Shown piece by piece: positions 13,520-22,892 of a stretch of 42,072 nucleotides of DNA (the first letter of the stretch is position 1; each line of letters opens with the position of its first letter). The stretch spans positions 1 through 42,072 of IMG/VR virus record IMGVR_UViG_3300046690_000135; one strand, given 5' to 3'. The notes under the pieces were generated by a model that saw nothing but the letters and a program-made list of their open reading frames with translations, ran no database searches and had not been told where the DNA came from. This DNA is from a virus. Made by a program: the position numbers and the translations under genes.

Positions 13520-15160
13520 ATGACAGATCTAATTAGGCATCTAGATTTTCTGTTCAAAGAGGATTTAGGTTATGTCTATGCGCCCATTAAGAAATCGTCC
13601 CAAGAATGGAGGCAACAGTGGTTCGGTTGGCCTATTGAAAAAGCTGAGCTAGTTGATTGGATCATAACAGAGAGTCTGGAAAGTGATGTTTACTTAGGAC
13701 CTGTTCTCTATAAAGAGAAGAAGGTAAGTAAGGACTCGATATCACATTCAAATGTCGTGTGGATTGAATTCGATGGGAAAGAGGACATCAATTGGCAAAA
13801 GTTACCAGAACCAGACGCCATTATTCAAACCAGCACTTCCACGCATTTACATTGTTTCTGGCAGATGGACGCGCTGTCTGTGGACTCATTAGAGGACATA
13901 AATCGACGCATCACATACTACTTAGAAGCGGACTCCAGTGGGTGGGATTCTACCCAAGTTTTAAGACCACCAAACACAATCAACTACAAGCACAACGTAC
14001 CTGTAAAGTCTATCAAACATCAAGAAGGCTTACATCAGCCTAGTGCTTTTGATCCGGCACCTAATATAGCAAAGCCTGTAGATACTTATACTTATGAAGG
14101 CTTGTTACCAGTAAGTGCAATTAAACTCGATCCATCCCTACAAAGCAAAGTAAATCTTGAGGTTGTTAAACATCCTCATCGTTCAGAGTTTCTAATGGCT
14201 ACAGGCTACTATCTTGCAGAAGCAGGATTAAGTGGTTTAGAGATAGTAAGTTGTCTCTATGTCATAGATGCTAGAATCAAGAAGTTTGTAGGTCGAGAGG
14301 ATCAACTAAGACGGTTATCTGAAATAGCTTCTATTGCCTTATTCAAAGTTGAACGAGCAAGCTATATTTCCGTCTACTCCCCAAATGACATTTTAACTCA
14401 CACGGCTGATTTAAGTTGGGTTATTCCAAACTTGCTTCATACGTCGGGAATGTTCATAGTGTCAGGGCAACCAGGTGTAGGTAAAACACAGCTTACATTT
14501 GATTGGGCGTACCGTTTATCTGTAGGGTTACCCATATTGGGTTTGGAATTATTAAGACCATACGTGGTTGCTTATCTTTCCCTGGAGATGGATGTAGTCG
14601 AGTTGAAGTATATCTTCCAACATCAAGCCCAAGTGTTCAAGCAACAGGGTCTATGGAATCAGAATATGTATATCATATCACCTGACATAGATTCTAACTT
14701 GCAAGGGTTTGAAAAGACTCTAGCAAAGATCAATCCAGATGTTCTAATCATAGATTCCATATCGGAACTAGCGACAGACGATCTGAATGAAACTGAGTCA
14801 AGAACCATCATGAAGTGGATGAAAAAGATAAGAAAGGTCTATAACATTGGAATCATTGCAGTACACCACAACCGTAAAGCTAGCGATACAAACAAAAAAC
14901 CACGGAAGCTTGGAGATTTGTACGGCTCATTCATCTTTGCAAAAAATAGTGAAACTGTTGCGTCTCTCTGGCATGAAGAAGGCAGAACTGGATTGGAACT
15001 GGATTTGCTTAAGGCTAGATTTGCTGAGAAGCGTACAATCAATCTCAATAGAACCACTAGCTTGACATATGAAGTAGTAGCAACTACAAAGGAGGTGACA
15101 AGTGATAGTAATGGACCAGAACCAGTTAAATCAGGTACGATTGCGCTTAACTTCAACTAA
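13520..15160 (+). CDS. PrimPol-helicase fusion (AEP primase + RepA-like helicase), 546 aa
   Basis: Residues about 10-170 form an archaeo-eukaryotic-primase-like domain: VVWIEFDG (Glu 83/Asp 85, catalytic motif I), STHLHCFW (S107-x-H109, motif II) and QVLRPPNTINYK, the motif typical of plasmid and phage PrimPols. A helical linker follows. Residues about 300-500 are a RepA/AAA_25 helicase: Walker A GQPGVGKT (316-323), LSLEMD, Walker B DVLIIDSISE, and IGIIAVHHNRK. It would prime and unwind at the replication fork. The C-terminus overlaps the polymerase gene by 59 bases. Confidence 0.85.
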   Translation: MTDLIRHLDFLFKEDLGYVYAPIKKSSQEWRQQWFGWPIEKAELVDWIITESLESDVYLGPVLYKEKKVSKDSISHSNVVWIEFDGKEDINWQKLPEPDAIIQTSTSTHLHCFWQMDALSVDSLEDINRRITYYLEADSSGWDSTQVLRPPNTINYKHNVPVKSIKHQEGLHQPSAFDPAPNIAKPVDTYTYEGLLPVSAIKLDPSLQSKVNLEVVKHPHRSEFLMATGYYLAEAGLSGLEIVSCLYVIDARIKKFVGREDQLRRLSEIASIALFKVERASYISVYSPNDILTHTADLSWVIPNLLHTSGMFIVSGQPGVGKTQLTFDWAYRLSVGLPILGLELLRPYVVAYLSLEMDVVELKYIFQHQAQVFKQQGLWNQNMYIISPDIDSNLQGFEKTLAKINPDVLIIDSISELATDDLNETESRTIMKWMKKIRKVYNIGIIAVHHNRKASDTNKKPRKLGDLYGSFIFAKNSETVASLWHEEGRTGLELDLLKARFAEKRTINLNRTTSLTYEVVATTKEVTSDSNGPEPVKSGTIALNFN

Positions 15161-16763
15161 GAATCCAATCGTAATTGATACTGAAACGAACAAGGACTGG
15201 ATTGTTCGTGAAGAACGGTACTGCATGGGCTTCTCATTATGCATTGATAGAGATACATTCTACATTCCTGTAGAACATTATGAATGGGGAGCAGAAGAAC
15301 CTACAGGTGTGGATATAACTGGGTTCTTCGACAATCTTCCAAACGTACCGCTAGTGTTTCATAACGCTAAATGGGACGTTGACGTACTTGAACAGATGAA
15401 GATAGTGCTTCCTGCAGATCAGGTATTTTGTACCTTAGTTATGGCTCATTTGATAGATGAGAATGAGTTTAACTACAGCCTTGACTACTTGGTATCTAAG
15501 TACCTTGGAATTCACAAAGATACCAAGCTAGCTAAGGCTATGGATGCTTACAAATGGGAACATGTACCTGTCAAGATTATGGGTAAATACTCCGAACAGG
15601 ACGCTATCGTTACCTGGAATCTGTTCTACTACTTGTTGAACAAATTTGACGAATACGAGAATTTGTGGAAGGCTACAGATCGTGATTTCATGTATCTCCT
15701 TAAGGAAATGGAAGTTAAGGGAATTAGAGTCGACAAAGAGAAGGTGAAAGTAAGTCTTAAAGAAACAGAGGAATGGTGTAATGACTACGTTAAGAAACTG
15801 GGGTTTGACCCTGGAAAGAAGTCTTTACTGGAAGAATACGTGTTCGGAACCCTCGGACTCACGCCTCTTAGCTTCACAAAGATTACAAAGAAACCTCAAA
15901 TCAATACTAAGTTTTTGGAACGAACAGATCACCCTTGGTGTAAAGAATTCCGTGGATTCAAGCAACAACAAAAGCGACTCACTTCCTACTACAGACCATA
16001 CTTAAGGTTAGCTCCACATGGTAGATTCCATCCTGAATTTAAGCAACATGGAACAGTCACTGGCAGATTATCATGTGCTGATCCAAACATGCAACAGATT
16101 CCTAGAGATTCGGATATCAAGGGATTCTTCCAACCCGAAGATGGTTGTGAATTATGGGAGCTTGACTATAAAACCCTGGAGTTTCGATTAGGTGCTGTTT
16201 ATGGCAAACAACAAAATGCCCTTGAAATTTTTCAGCAAGAGGGAGATATTCACCAACTTACCGCTTCGTCTTTGGGCGTCCCACGGCAAGAAGGTAAAAC
16301 TATTAACTTCGCTCTTGCTTATGGTAGTGGGGCTGATACTCTCGCTGACACTATGGGTATTCCTGTGGAGCAAGCTCAATCTATTGTTGCGGATTTTCGT
16401 CGTACTTATTCTGATATGTATCGTAAGTCCAAAGAAGCAGCATTAGTCTGTATGAATCAAGGTGGAAAGGTAAAGATGTGGCATGGACGATACCGACATT
16501 TCCAACATAGTTCGCAATATCACATTGCATGGTCTGCTTGTATCCAAGGAGGCTCTTTCCAAATCGTTAAAGTCGGAATGCTCAAACTTCGAGAGCATAA
16601 CTTTGATATGCGAAACCAAGTTCATGATGCGGTCTGGCTCAATCTCGATCCTAGTAAGCGTAGTATAGAAAATCAATTAGATGAAGCCCAAAGCCTACTT
16701 AGTGATTGGACTGTAGAAATGTTTGGATTGCGATTCTCAACCGAAGCGAAAAGGCTCTCATGA
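15102..16763 (+). CDS. Family A DNA polymerase, 553 aa
   Basis: GTG 15102 has GGAGG 6 bases upstream. 3'-5' exonuclease motifs: VIDTET (Asp 26, Glu 28), FHNAKWDVDVL, and YSEQDAIVTW. Polymerase motifs: TGRLSCADPNMQQIPRD, motif A LDYKTLEFR (Asp 355), motif B EGKTINFALAYG (Lys 399), motif C QVHDAVW (Asp 509). In motif C the usual Glu after Asp is Ala 510, a departure from the common HDE. At 553 residues it is shorter than T7 (704) or E. coli Pol I (928), and it lacks a 5'-nuclease domain. It replicates the genome with the PrimPol-helicase. Confidence 0.92.
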   Translation: MIVMDQNQLNQVRLRLTSTKNPIVIDTETNKDWIVREERYCMGFSLCIDRDTFYIPVEHYEWGAEEPTGVDITGFFDNLPNVPLVFHNAKWDVDVLEQMKIVLPADQVFCTLVMAHLIDENEFNYSLDYLVSKYLGIHKDTKLAKAMDAYKWEHVPVKIMGKYSEQDAIVTWNLFYYLLNKFDEYENLWKATDRDFMYLLKEMEVKGIRVDKEKVKVSLKETEEWCNDYVKKLGFDPGKKSLLEEYVFGTLGLTPLSFTKITKKPQINTKFLERTDHPWCKEFRGFKQQQKRLTSYYRPYLRLAPHGRFHPEFKQHGTVTGRLSCADPNMQQIPRDSDIKGFFQPEDGCELWELDYKTLEFRLGAVYGKQQNALEIFQQEGDIHQLTASSLGVPRQEGKTINFALAYGSGADTLADTMGIPVEQAQSIVADFRRTYSDMYRKSKEAALVCMNQGGKVKMWHGRYRHFQHSSQYHIAWSACIQGGSFQIVKVGMLKLREHNFDMRNQVHDAVWLNLDPSKRSIENQLDEAQSLLSDWTVEMFGLRFSTEAKRLS

Positions 16764-16972
16764 AAAAGAAGCTCAACATCATCAACGTAGGTAAAATTAT
16801 GATAGATGGGAAATTCACCTATGCTAAGGATGAGGACCATACCATCATTTGTGTTTATGAAGATGGTATGGAATTTCCCAAATTTACTCTGACAATACCA
16901 GGACTTAAAGCCTTGTATATGGAGATTGGTGACCATCTTCGTGATTTTGAAGCTTTGAGGAATCCTAGGTGA
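16760..16972 (+). CDS. Small hypothetical protein, 70 aa
   Basis: ATG 16760 overlaps the polymerase TGA (ATGA); the frame is open upstream to 16706. MKKKLNIINVGKIMIDGKFTYAKDEDHTIICVYEDG looks like a beta-hairpin-rich fold, ending in a helix. It is coupled by GTGA to the RuvC-like gene. Not recognised. Confidence 0.6.
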   Translation: MKKKLNIINVGKIMIDGKFTYAKDEDHTIICVYEDGMEFPKFTLTIPGLKALYMEIGDHLRDFEALRNPR

Positions 16973-17409
16973 TAAATATACTAGGGATAGACCCAGGAAA
17001 GACTACAGGACTGGCCGTAATTCTCATTGACCCAGAAACGAAAAAAGCCCGCATTGACCATGCGGGCGTTTCAATGGATTTGACTGCTATTGAGTATAAG
17101 GACTTGCTTGATGCAGCAGATTACATCATTGTAGAGGATTTTAAGGTTAGACCTGGAAAAGCCAAGAGTGGAAGCTTTGATTGGAGTCCTATGGAAACTC
17201 CAAAGATCATAGGATCAATTCAAACTCTAGCGGCCCTGATCGGGAAGAAGGTTGTTCTTCAACAGCCCACGATAAAACCAATGGGGTATGGCTTTGCGAA
17301 TATGAATTACGTGAAAGGGAAGCCTGGGACTCATTTTCAAGACGCTGCTGCTCACGCAATGTATTTCGCTGTGAAACAAAAGCTCGCGCTGCCCGGGAAG
17401 CTTCTGTAA
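16969..17409 (+). CDS. RuvC-like Holliday junction resolvase, 146 aa
   Basis: GTG 16969. The RNase H fold is marked by LGIDPGKTTGLAV (Asp 8), YIIVEDFKV (Glu 56) and THFQDAAAHAMYFA (Asp 125), as in RuvC and phage RuvC-like nucleases. It would cut four-way junctions before packaging. It is the last rightward gene; its final 203 bases run antisense to the WhiB gene on the other strand. Confidence 0.85.
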   Translation: MINILGIDPGKTTGLAVILIDPETKKARIDHAGVSMDLTAIEYKDLLDAADYIIVEDFKVRPGKAKSGSFDWSPMETPKIIGSIQTLAALIGKKVVLQQPTIKPMGYGFANMNYVKGKPGTHFQDAAAHAMYFAVKQKLALPGKLL

Positions 17410-17623
17410 CCAATAAACGGTCTCTATCTTGGGGCCTTAACCCACCAAATATCCCCTCGTTTAGTTTAAATGCTAGGGCTATTTTGAGGCAATCCTGGTT
17501 GCGATCGCATAAATTACAATAGTTAATCGCTTCAGCTGATTCTTCTACTGTGTAACTCTTTGGGAAGAAGATATTCGTGGGAATACTGTTGTCCTGACAA
17601 AAGAAGCCCGAGTCCATACGCAT
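17207..17623 (-). CDS. WhiB-family transcription factor, 138 aa
   Basis: Minus strand, ATG at 17623. Four cysteines in WhiB spacing (9, 36, 39, 45: C...CNLCDRNQDC) bind an iron-sulfur cluster, followed by the WhiB turn NEGIFGGLRPQDRDRL (Phe in place of the usual Trp). WhiB proteins bind the host sigma factor and exist only in Actinobacteria and their phages, so this identifies the host phylum. The C-terminal half beyond residue about 80 is polar and lies opposite the RuvC-like gene. A TATAAT box ends 6 bases before the ATG, so the mRNA is probably leaderless. Confidence 0.88.
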   Translation of the reverse strand: MRMDSGFFCQDNSIPTNIFFPKSYTVEESAEAINYCNLCDRNQDCLKIALAFKLNEGIFGGLRPQDRDRLLVTEASRAARAFVSQRNTLREQQRLENESQASLSRNSYSQSHTPLVLSWAVEEQPSSRSGPLEFELIL

Positions 17624-17629
17624 AGCGCC

Positions 17630-17635
17630 ATTATA
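17630..17635 (-). promoter_or_regulatory. -10 box of WhiB gene, leaderless arrangement
   Basis: On the minus strand TATAAT is followed by six bases and then the ATG at 17623, so transcription would start at or within a base of the start codon. There is no ribosome binding site, consistent with a leaderless transcript. No clear -35 is visible. Confidence 0.65.
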
Positions 17636-17668
17636 CCCTAACCTGATAACGGGGGATAGTGGTAGTTC

Positions 17669-20600
17669 TCATTTGAGTAATTTCTCAATCTCTACAAATG
17701 AGTCGTAAGTTCCAAGTATTTCTTCCTTGTCCCTCTTAGGATAACGTGGAGGTATGTTGTGAGCAACCTCATAGGATGTTGGAGACTTAGGTTGGACAAG
17801 ATAGACTTTACCATTAGTAACTCTTACTTTCAAACCTTGATCGTCAAGAGCTTTATTAAGTTTAGTTGATCTATCTGTTACTTCCTGTTCCAATTCCCCT
17901 AGTCTCTGACCTTGCCTAAGTGGAGTGATCTGAGTAATCGGAATACCAAAGAGGTTAGCCCACTTTTCAAGAGTAGGCTTCCTATCAGACTCAATAGAAC
18001 GATACGTTGAGACTCCTCGCATCTTATTCTTAAGGAAGTCTCCGATATTGTTCACAGGCTTACCTGAATAGGTATCCTTACCTGAGTTAAGCTCAAAGCC
18101 ACCTTGAATGAGTGGATTAACTTGTGCCATAGGCTTGGAGAACATATTCTGCAACATGCCTGATGGTGTTAATTGATTGGTAAAACCAATATGCCTTTCA
18201 GGGTCTACCTCACTGTATCCCAATTCTCTTGCCCATGATGGAAGTTTATCCTGTTGGAATTCATCAGTTGGAGCTAAAGCCTTCTGTAATTTAAAAGGCA
18301 TGACAAAGTGCTTAGGATGCATCAACATTGCTTCTGTAAGCATAGGTGCAGCTTTACGAGCGAATGTATAGAATGGAATTCCGTAGGCTCGAATCTTCTT
18401 TTCTGTAGGAGTCAGAGCGTTGTAATCGAACAGATATTTGTTTACTCGTTCTGTAGCCGACTTCTCTGCATTCTTCCACGCCTGTTCCTTAGGAACACCT
18501 TTCTTTAATTGAAAGCCATATTCCTCATCAAGAGCGTGCCAGTAATGAGTCAACCTACCAAAATTCTCTCGCTTTTCACCTGCCTGAGCTACAACATTAC
18601 CAGCAGTCCTAGCAATTTCACCTGGTCTCTGTTCAAGAATATGCCCTGTCTTAGCATAGTTCAATTCTGTATTGAAGTAGCCGCCAGCAGCATTATCTAG
18701 ATACGAACGATGAATCTTACTAAATGGAATTCTCTCTCCACCTACAGTCAGTTTGGCTGTATTCTTATGAATGAATGCATTTACGATTTCCCCATATTTA
18801 TTAGGCGTAACTCCATCCATTGAACTCATCATAATGTCAGAGAGAAAGTTCTTGACGTGGTAAGCAGGGAAGGTGATAGTGTTGAGAAGTTTAAAAGCCT
18901 TGGTTGTACTGACAATGGACTTAAGGAAGATATTCTTACTCAGACTACTATCCATCATTCCAAGGTAGTTCTGGTAAACTTCATGTAAGTTCTTGTCCAA
19001 ATACAACCTCTCACCAGGCTTTAAATCCTTGTAGAGATGAGCAAAATCTTTCGGATCAAGCTGGTGCATTCCTGCTTCATGAGCAGCCTTTGGTGTGATA
19101 AAGGAACGGATGCCAAATTGAGTAGCCAAATCACTCTTGAAATCTACCTTAGATAGTTTTCTGATTGACTTAGCTTTACGCTTAAGTAAAGCTCTACCTG
19201 CATCTGTTTCAGGACTCCAATGCTTCTTCTTAGCTAAGGCTGAAGTAAATTCACCTAGGTTTCCATTGTGCCTAACGTGTAGTTTTTTTGGTCCACGCCA
19301 TTTGTTTTCCAAATCCGTGGCTGTACGACCAAGTGTGTTTAGATAGTTATAGACATAGTTCTCAGCCTCAGGAGTTTCTGCAGATGATCTAACTCCACGT
19401 CCTACTTCTGTATCATATATCTCTTTGTAGCGACGCTTGACTTCTTTCTGAATCATGCCTTCTACACCTGTAAGTTCAGTTCCATCTTCAATAGCAACAT
19501 GGATAGCTTTCCGCTGCTCAGGTGTAGTACCAGTAAACAAAGATTCTAGTTCTTTACCATACTCATCCAACTGTTGCATTTCAGAAACTCTGCGCTTCTG
19601 GACAATATGAGATGTATCTCCTGGAAAATGCGAAGTATAACGGAGAGCTTTATTAACAGCGGAACTAACTTCTTCCATTCCTGGTATCTTTTTAATATGA
19701 GGCGTCAACTTATTCAATGATGGGATATACATTTTCTTTCCCATAAACTCAACTGTAGGCACCTTCATTAAAGCATCATCCATTTTGCTTTTAGTTAGTT
19801 CATAGATGTCACGAATCTCAGGATCAAGTTGCTTTAGGAAACGCTGATGAGCAGCATCAAAAATAGCCTCTGGCCCCTTTACGTCACCTTCCTTAACTAC
19901 TTCCTCTGCCGCATCTAACCATCTACCAAATAGAGGATTTCGCTCACGAATTCTTTTTAGCTCAGCTGCTGAATATTTCTTACCATTTGCAAGTTGTTCA
20001 GCATATCTTCTTGCAGATGTTTGAACTCGCGAAACCATATCAGCACGATGAGCCTCAGCAACTGTTCTTGCTACAACATCCATCTCATTTGGCCCAGCAC
20101 CAATCAACTTACCGTTATGAAGCTCATGGGTCATCTTGTCAATTTGTTCGCCAGCAATATCAGCTAAATGATCTGAAAGAGGTTGAGTAACAGAACTTCC
20201 ACTTCTTAATCTGTGTGTATCTGCAATACCTTTCTCAGACATAACCTTCTTAACAGCATTTTTAGCCTCTGCTTTGAAAGCATCTTTTCCAGTGGCTACT
20301 GCGCCCTTAGCTATTCCTTTAGCTAATGATCTACCACCTTCTTCAGCTATATCTCTTGCTACAGTAGTTCCAACCTTGGCACTACCATGAGAAGTAGGCG
20401 ATAGAAGTATATCTCCACCTAAACCTCTAACTCGATTTTCCCACTTATAGACTCCATGATCCCATTCAGGATCACCTTGATGAATTATTTGGGGTTTACC
20501 ATCAGGTCCATTACGCACCTGAATGTTATCAGCTTTTCCAAACAAAGCCTCACTAAGACCAGTTCTCTTAAGCCCAGGCTTTAGATTTTCCTCAGCTACT

Positions 20601-21211
20601 TGTCCCCAACCACTTTTCTTTTTGCCAGTAATACCACCTACAGCACCTTCACCAACATCATCAGCAATATCCCAGAGATTTTGACCATGATTAACGGCTT
20701 CTAATCCACGCCTCATTGCCTCAGCAGCAGCATAATCAGGACGAGCCATTAAATCAGAAACTCGCATAATAGCATCCCCACCTAGATGGAGAGGTATTTT
20801 AGCTACATCGGTGATATTATCAGTTGATGTATCAATCTTATGCCAGAGTGACTTCAAGAGACTTTTATCTCCAGGTTGTTCTTCTGGGCCTTGCGCTTTA
20901 GGGGAACCTCCAAGAGTAATACCACCAGAGAGTTTTTGTGCTCCTCCCTTATCTCCATGCAGAATCTTTTGAATATCTGCAGCAGATGTAGGTCCAGGGA
21001 CTACCTTTGTTGGTTTTGCTGCCTTAGCCTTTGTTGAAGTTTCCTTTAACTTCTTACCCAGCTGTAGGGAATATTTCTGTCGATCTTTTTCACTGATAAT
21101 GTTAGCCAATTGCCTATCACTAACATAGGTCATAGGACGTCCAGCTTTATCGCCAATAGCTGCATTAAAGTTGGCAACAAACCTTAGTCTTTTGTCCTCT
21201 GCTAATGTCAT
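17669..21211 (-). CDS. Large internal virion/ejection protein (putative), 1180 aa
   Basis: Last gene of the late operon and the largest in the genome. Basic, mostly helical; the first 330 residues are Gly/Ala-rich and polar, the rest contains long charged helices. No tape-measure-like hydrophobic segments or obvious enzyme motif. Large last genes after the tail proteins of short-tailed phages usually encode proteins stored in the capsid and ejected with DNA, such as T7 gp16. That is inferred from position and size only. It overlaps the upstream gene by 4 bases (ATGT...). Confidence 0.55.
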   Translation of the reverse strand: MTLAEDKRLRFVANFNAAIGDKAGRPMTYVSDRQLANIISEKDRQKYSLQLGKKLKETSTKAKAAKPTKVVPGPTSAADIQKILHGDKGGAQKLSGGITLGGSPKAQGPEEQPGDKSLLKSLWHKIDTSTDNITDVAKIPLHLGGDAIMRVSDLMARPDYAAAEAMRRGLEAVNHGQNLWDIADDVGEGAVGGITGKKKSGWGQVAEENLKPGLKRTGLSEALFGKADNIQVRNGPDGKPQIIHQGDPEWDHGVYKWENRVRGLGGDILLSPTSHGSAKVGTTVARDIAEEGGRSLAKGIAKGAVATGKDAFKAEAKNAVKKVMSEKGIADTHRLRSGSSVTQPLSDHLADIAGEQIDKMTHELHNGKLIGAGPNEMDVVARTVAEAHRADMVSRVQTSARRYAEQLANGKKYSAAELKRIRERNPLFGRWLDAAEEVVKEGDVKGPEAIFDAAHQRFLKQLDPEIRDIYELTKSKMDDALMKVPTVEFMGKKMYIPSLNKLTPHIKKIPGMEEVSSAVNKALRYTSHFPGDTSHIVQKRRVSEMQQLDEYGKELESLFTGTTPEQRKAIHVAIEDGTELTGVEGMIQKEVKRRYKEIYDTEVGRGVRSSAETPEAENYVYNYLNTLGRTATDLENKWRGPKKLHVRHNGNLGEFTSALAKKKHWSPETDAGRALLKRKAKSIRKLSKVDFKSDLATQFGIRSFITPKAAHEAGMHQLDPKDFAHLYKDLKPGERLYLDKNLHEVYQNYLGMMDSSLSKNIFLKSIVSTTKAFKLLNTITFPAYHVKNFLSDIMMSSMDGVTPNKYGEIVNAFIHKNTAKLTVGGERIPFSKIHRSYLDNAAGGYFNTELNYAKTGHILEQRPGEIARTAGNVVAQAGEKRENFGRLTHYWHALDEEYGFQLKKGVPKEQAWKNAEKSATERVNKYLFDYNALTPTEKKIRAYGIPFYTFARKAAPMLTEAMLMHPKHFVMPFKLQKALAPTDEFQQDKLPSWARELGYSEVDPERHIGFTNQLTPSGMLQNMFSKPMAQVNPLIQGGFELNSGKDTYSGKPVNNIGDFLKNKMRGVSTYRSIESDRKPTLEKWANLFGIPITQITPLRQGQRLGELEQEVTDRSTKLNKALDDQGLKVRVTNGKVYLVQPKSPTSYEVAHNIPPRYPKRDKEEILGTYDSFVEIEKLLK

Positions 21212-22440
21212 GTTTTACCCTTAGTAGTTTGAGTCACCTTCGACCCAGGATAACTTCCTGTATGGCTAAATGTCTTAGCAAAATTGATGAGCGGTGCATA
21301 CACTGTGGGGAGTTGAACTTTAGCTTTAGTTGCTGCTGTATTAGTCTTGACATTATTCATAGCTTTAGTAAAGAAACTTATGGCATTACTGCCACCAATA
21401 GGTCCAGCCTTTTTATTAGCAGTTTGAACTTGCCGATCATATTCTTCTTGTGCAGCCTTAACTGTATCTCCACGACCATTTAGGTTGAGAGTTCTTTCAG
21501 CAATTGCAGCCAAAGCAGGATTAGTTCTCTTTAAATCTGCAATAGCCAAATCCATCTCAGGGTTGTCAGAAGTCATAGTTTCAGTAACTGCTGTACTTAA
21601 ACCTTTAGAACTTCCTCCTCCACCACGTCTACCTCCACCACCACCTCCACCTGAACTTTTCTTAGCATTGATTTGATCTACCAATGCTTGAAGCTTTAGA
21701 AGATTAAGTTGAGCAACTCTTTCTTCTTCAAGTTGAGCCCATTCTCCAGACTTAGTGGCTTTATCCGCAGCAAATTGAGTACCTCTAGCTTGTGCTTCTT
21801 GTTGCGAAAGAAGTCCAGCCTTAAGCAACCATGCTTGATTATCTGCAAGAGTTTGATCTGAATTCTCTTGACTTCTTCGCATAGCTAAATCTCTAGCTTG
21901 TGCAACTACAGCTGGATCAACTCCAAAAGCTGTAGCCTGAGCATCCTGTTCAGTTCGAGAACCAAGGTACGCATCATACAATTGCTTGTCAGATGCATCA
22001 TGATTCACTTTGAATTTGTCAGAATACTGTTGAAAGATTGCAGGACGAGCATCTGCATTCTCTTTTACATACGCAAGGAGTTGGTCATAATAACCAGGAA
22101 TGGGGTTCTTACTTAAATCAGCAGTATCAGGAGTATACCCAGCTAAAGGATCTACAGCAGCTACAGCGCCACCACCTCCCCCACCTCCTCCACCACCACT
22201 TAATTTAATAGCAGCGGCTCCAGCTAAACCACTTCCAGGAGTAGTTGCATTAGAAGAATTAGGAACATTCAAGCCAGCTTGCACGCCTTTAGCATTTGCA
22301 TATGCACGTGAAGTAGTTCCTAGAGCAGGGGGAATAAGAATTTTAGGTGGTGCTTTTACCTTTGTAGCATTCTTGATGATGTCTGCTTCATAAACTCTTT
22401 CGCCACCACCAAGAACAGGGCCATATGGTTTCTTTGGCAT
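21208..22440 (-). CDS. Gly-rich structural/ejection protein (putative), 410 aa
   Basis: Begins MPKKPYGPVLGGGERVY. Two poly-glycine linkers, one of ten Gly near residue 82 and one (GGGGGGGRRGGGG) near residue 270, separate three domains; the middle one is helical and Gln/Ala-rich (LADNQAWLLKAGLLSQQEAQARG). This resembles an internal virion protein with flexible linkers. No homology recognised. It is coupled to the 1180-residue gene. Confidence 0.5.
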   Translation of the reverse strand: MPKKPYGPVLGGGERVYEADIIKNATKVKAPPKILIPPALGTTSRAYANAKGVQAGLNVPNSSNATTPGSGLAGAAAIKLSGGGGGGGGGGAVAAVDPLAGYTPDTADLSKNPIPGYYDQLLAYVKENADARPAIFQQYSDKFKVNHDASDKQLYDAYLGSRTEQDAQATAFGVDPAVVAQARDLAMRRSQENSDQTLADNQAWLLKAGLLSQQEAQARGTQFAADKATKSGEWAQLEEERVAQLNLLKLQALVDQINAKKSSGGGGGGGRRGGGGSSKGLSTAVTETMTSDNPEMDLAIADLKRTNPALAAIAERTLNLNGRGDTVKAAQEEYDRQVQTANKKAGPIGGSNAISFFTKAMNNVKTNTAATKAKVQLPTVYAPLINFAKTFSHTGSYPGSKVTQTTKGKT

Positions 22441-22442
22441 AA

Positions 22443-22892
22443 TCAGCCACCTTTACCCTTCAATCTCTTTGTTCTAGCGATTTGTGCCCAGTCAGTATTC
22501 TTGTTGTCAGTTAGACCAACAGCATCAGAAACCTTCTTGATACCGCCCATAATTCCTGTAGGTGCCTTAGCTTTACTTCTAGTAGTATAAGCTCTTGATC
22601 TTACACTATCTGTTCGTGGAACATCAGACAATGGAAAACGAGCACCAGGAAATGCAGGGTATTCATCTTCATACCCACCATTCTTTGGACCAGTCCAAAA
22701 TGGCTTTGTCTTTCGTGCAGGCTTTTTACCACCTGTACCCCTTTGAATAGGATGCATCTGCTTAGCAGTTGGAGCCATTTTCTTGCCAGTTTCTGTCCAA
22801 GCTCGATCTTGTACATTAGCTTGAACAATCTTCTTATTTTGATTTCGATTTCCACCTGCATCCATACGCGGGCCTACTGGTTTTCCAGGCAT
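22443..22892 (-). CDS. Basic structural-region protein, 149 aa
   Basis: MPGKPVGPRMDAGGNRNQNK.. is rich in Lys, Arg, Gly and Pro with almost no hydrophobic core, ending KRLKGKGG; probably an intrinsically disordered, possibly DNA-associated internal protein. Its N-terminus (MPGKP) resembles that of the next upstream gene (MPGLPGK). ATG overlaps the neighbouring stop at 22892. Confidence 0.5.
   Translation of the reverse strand: MPGKPVGPRMDAGGNRNQNKKIVQANVQDRAWTETGKKMAPTAKQMHPIQRGTGGKKPARKTKPFWTGPKNGGYEDEYPAFPGARFPLSDVPRTDSVRSRAYTTRSKAKAPTGIMGGIKKVSDAVGLTDNKNTDWAQIARTKRLKGKGG

Noticed and set aside
17669-21211. Tape-measure protein
   Set aside because: It lies last in the operon, lacks hydrophobic segments and repeats, and no tail-tube or chaperone-frameshift genes are present; short-tailed particle favoured.
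22100-22393. Proline-rich plus-strand frame
   Set aside because: It is the complement of the poly-glycine codons of the 410-residue late gene; no start signals.
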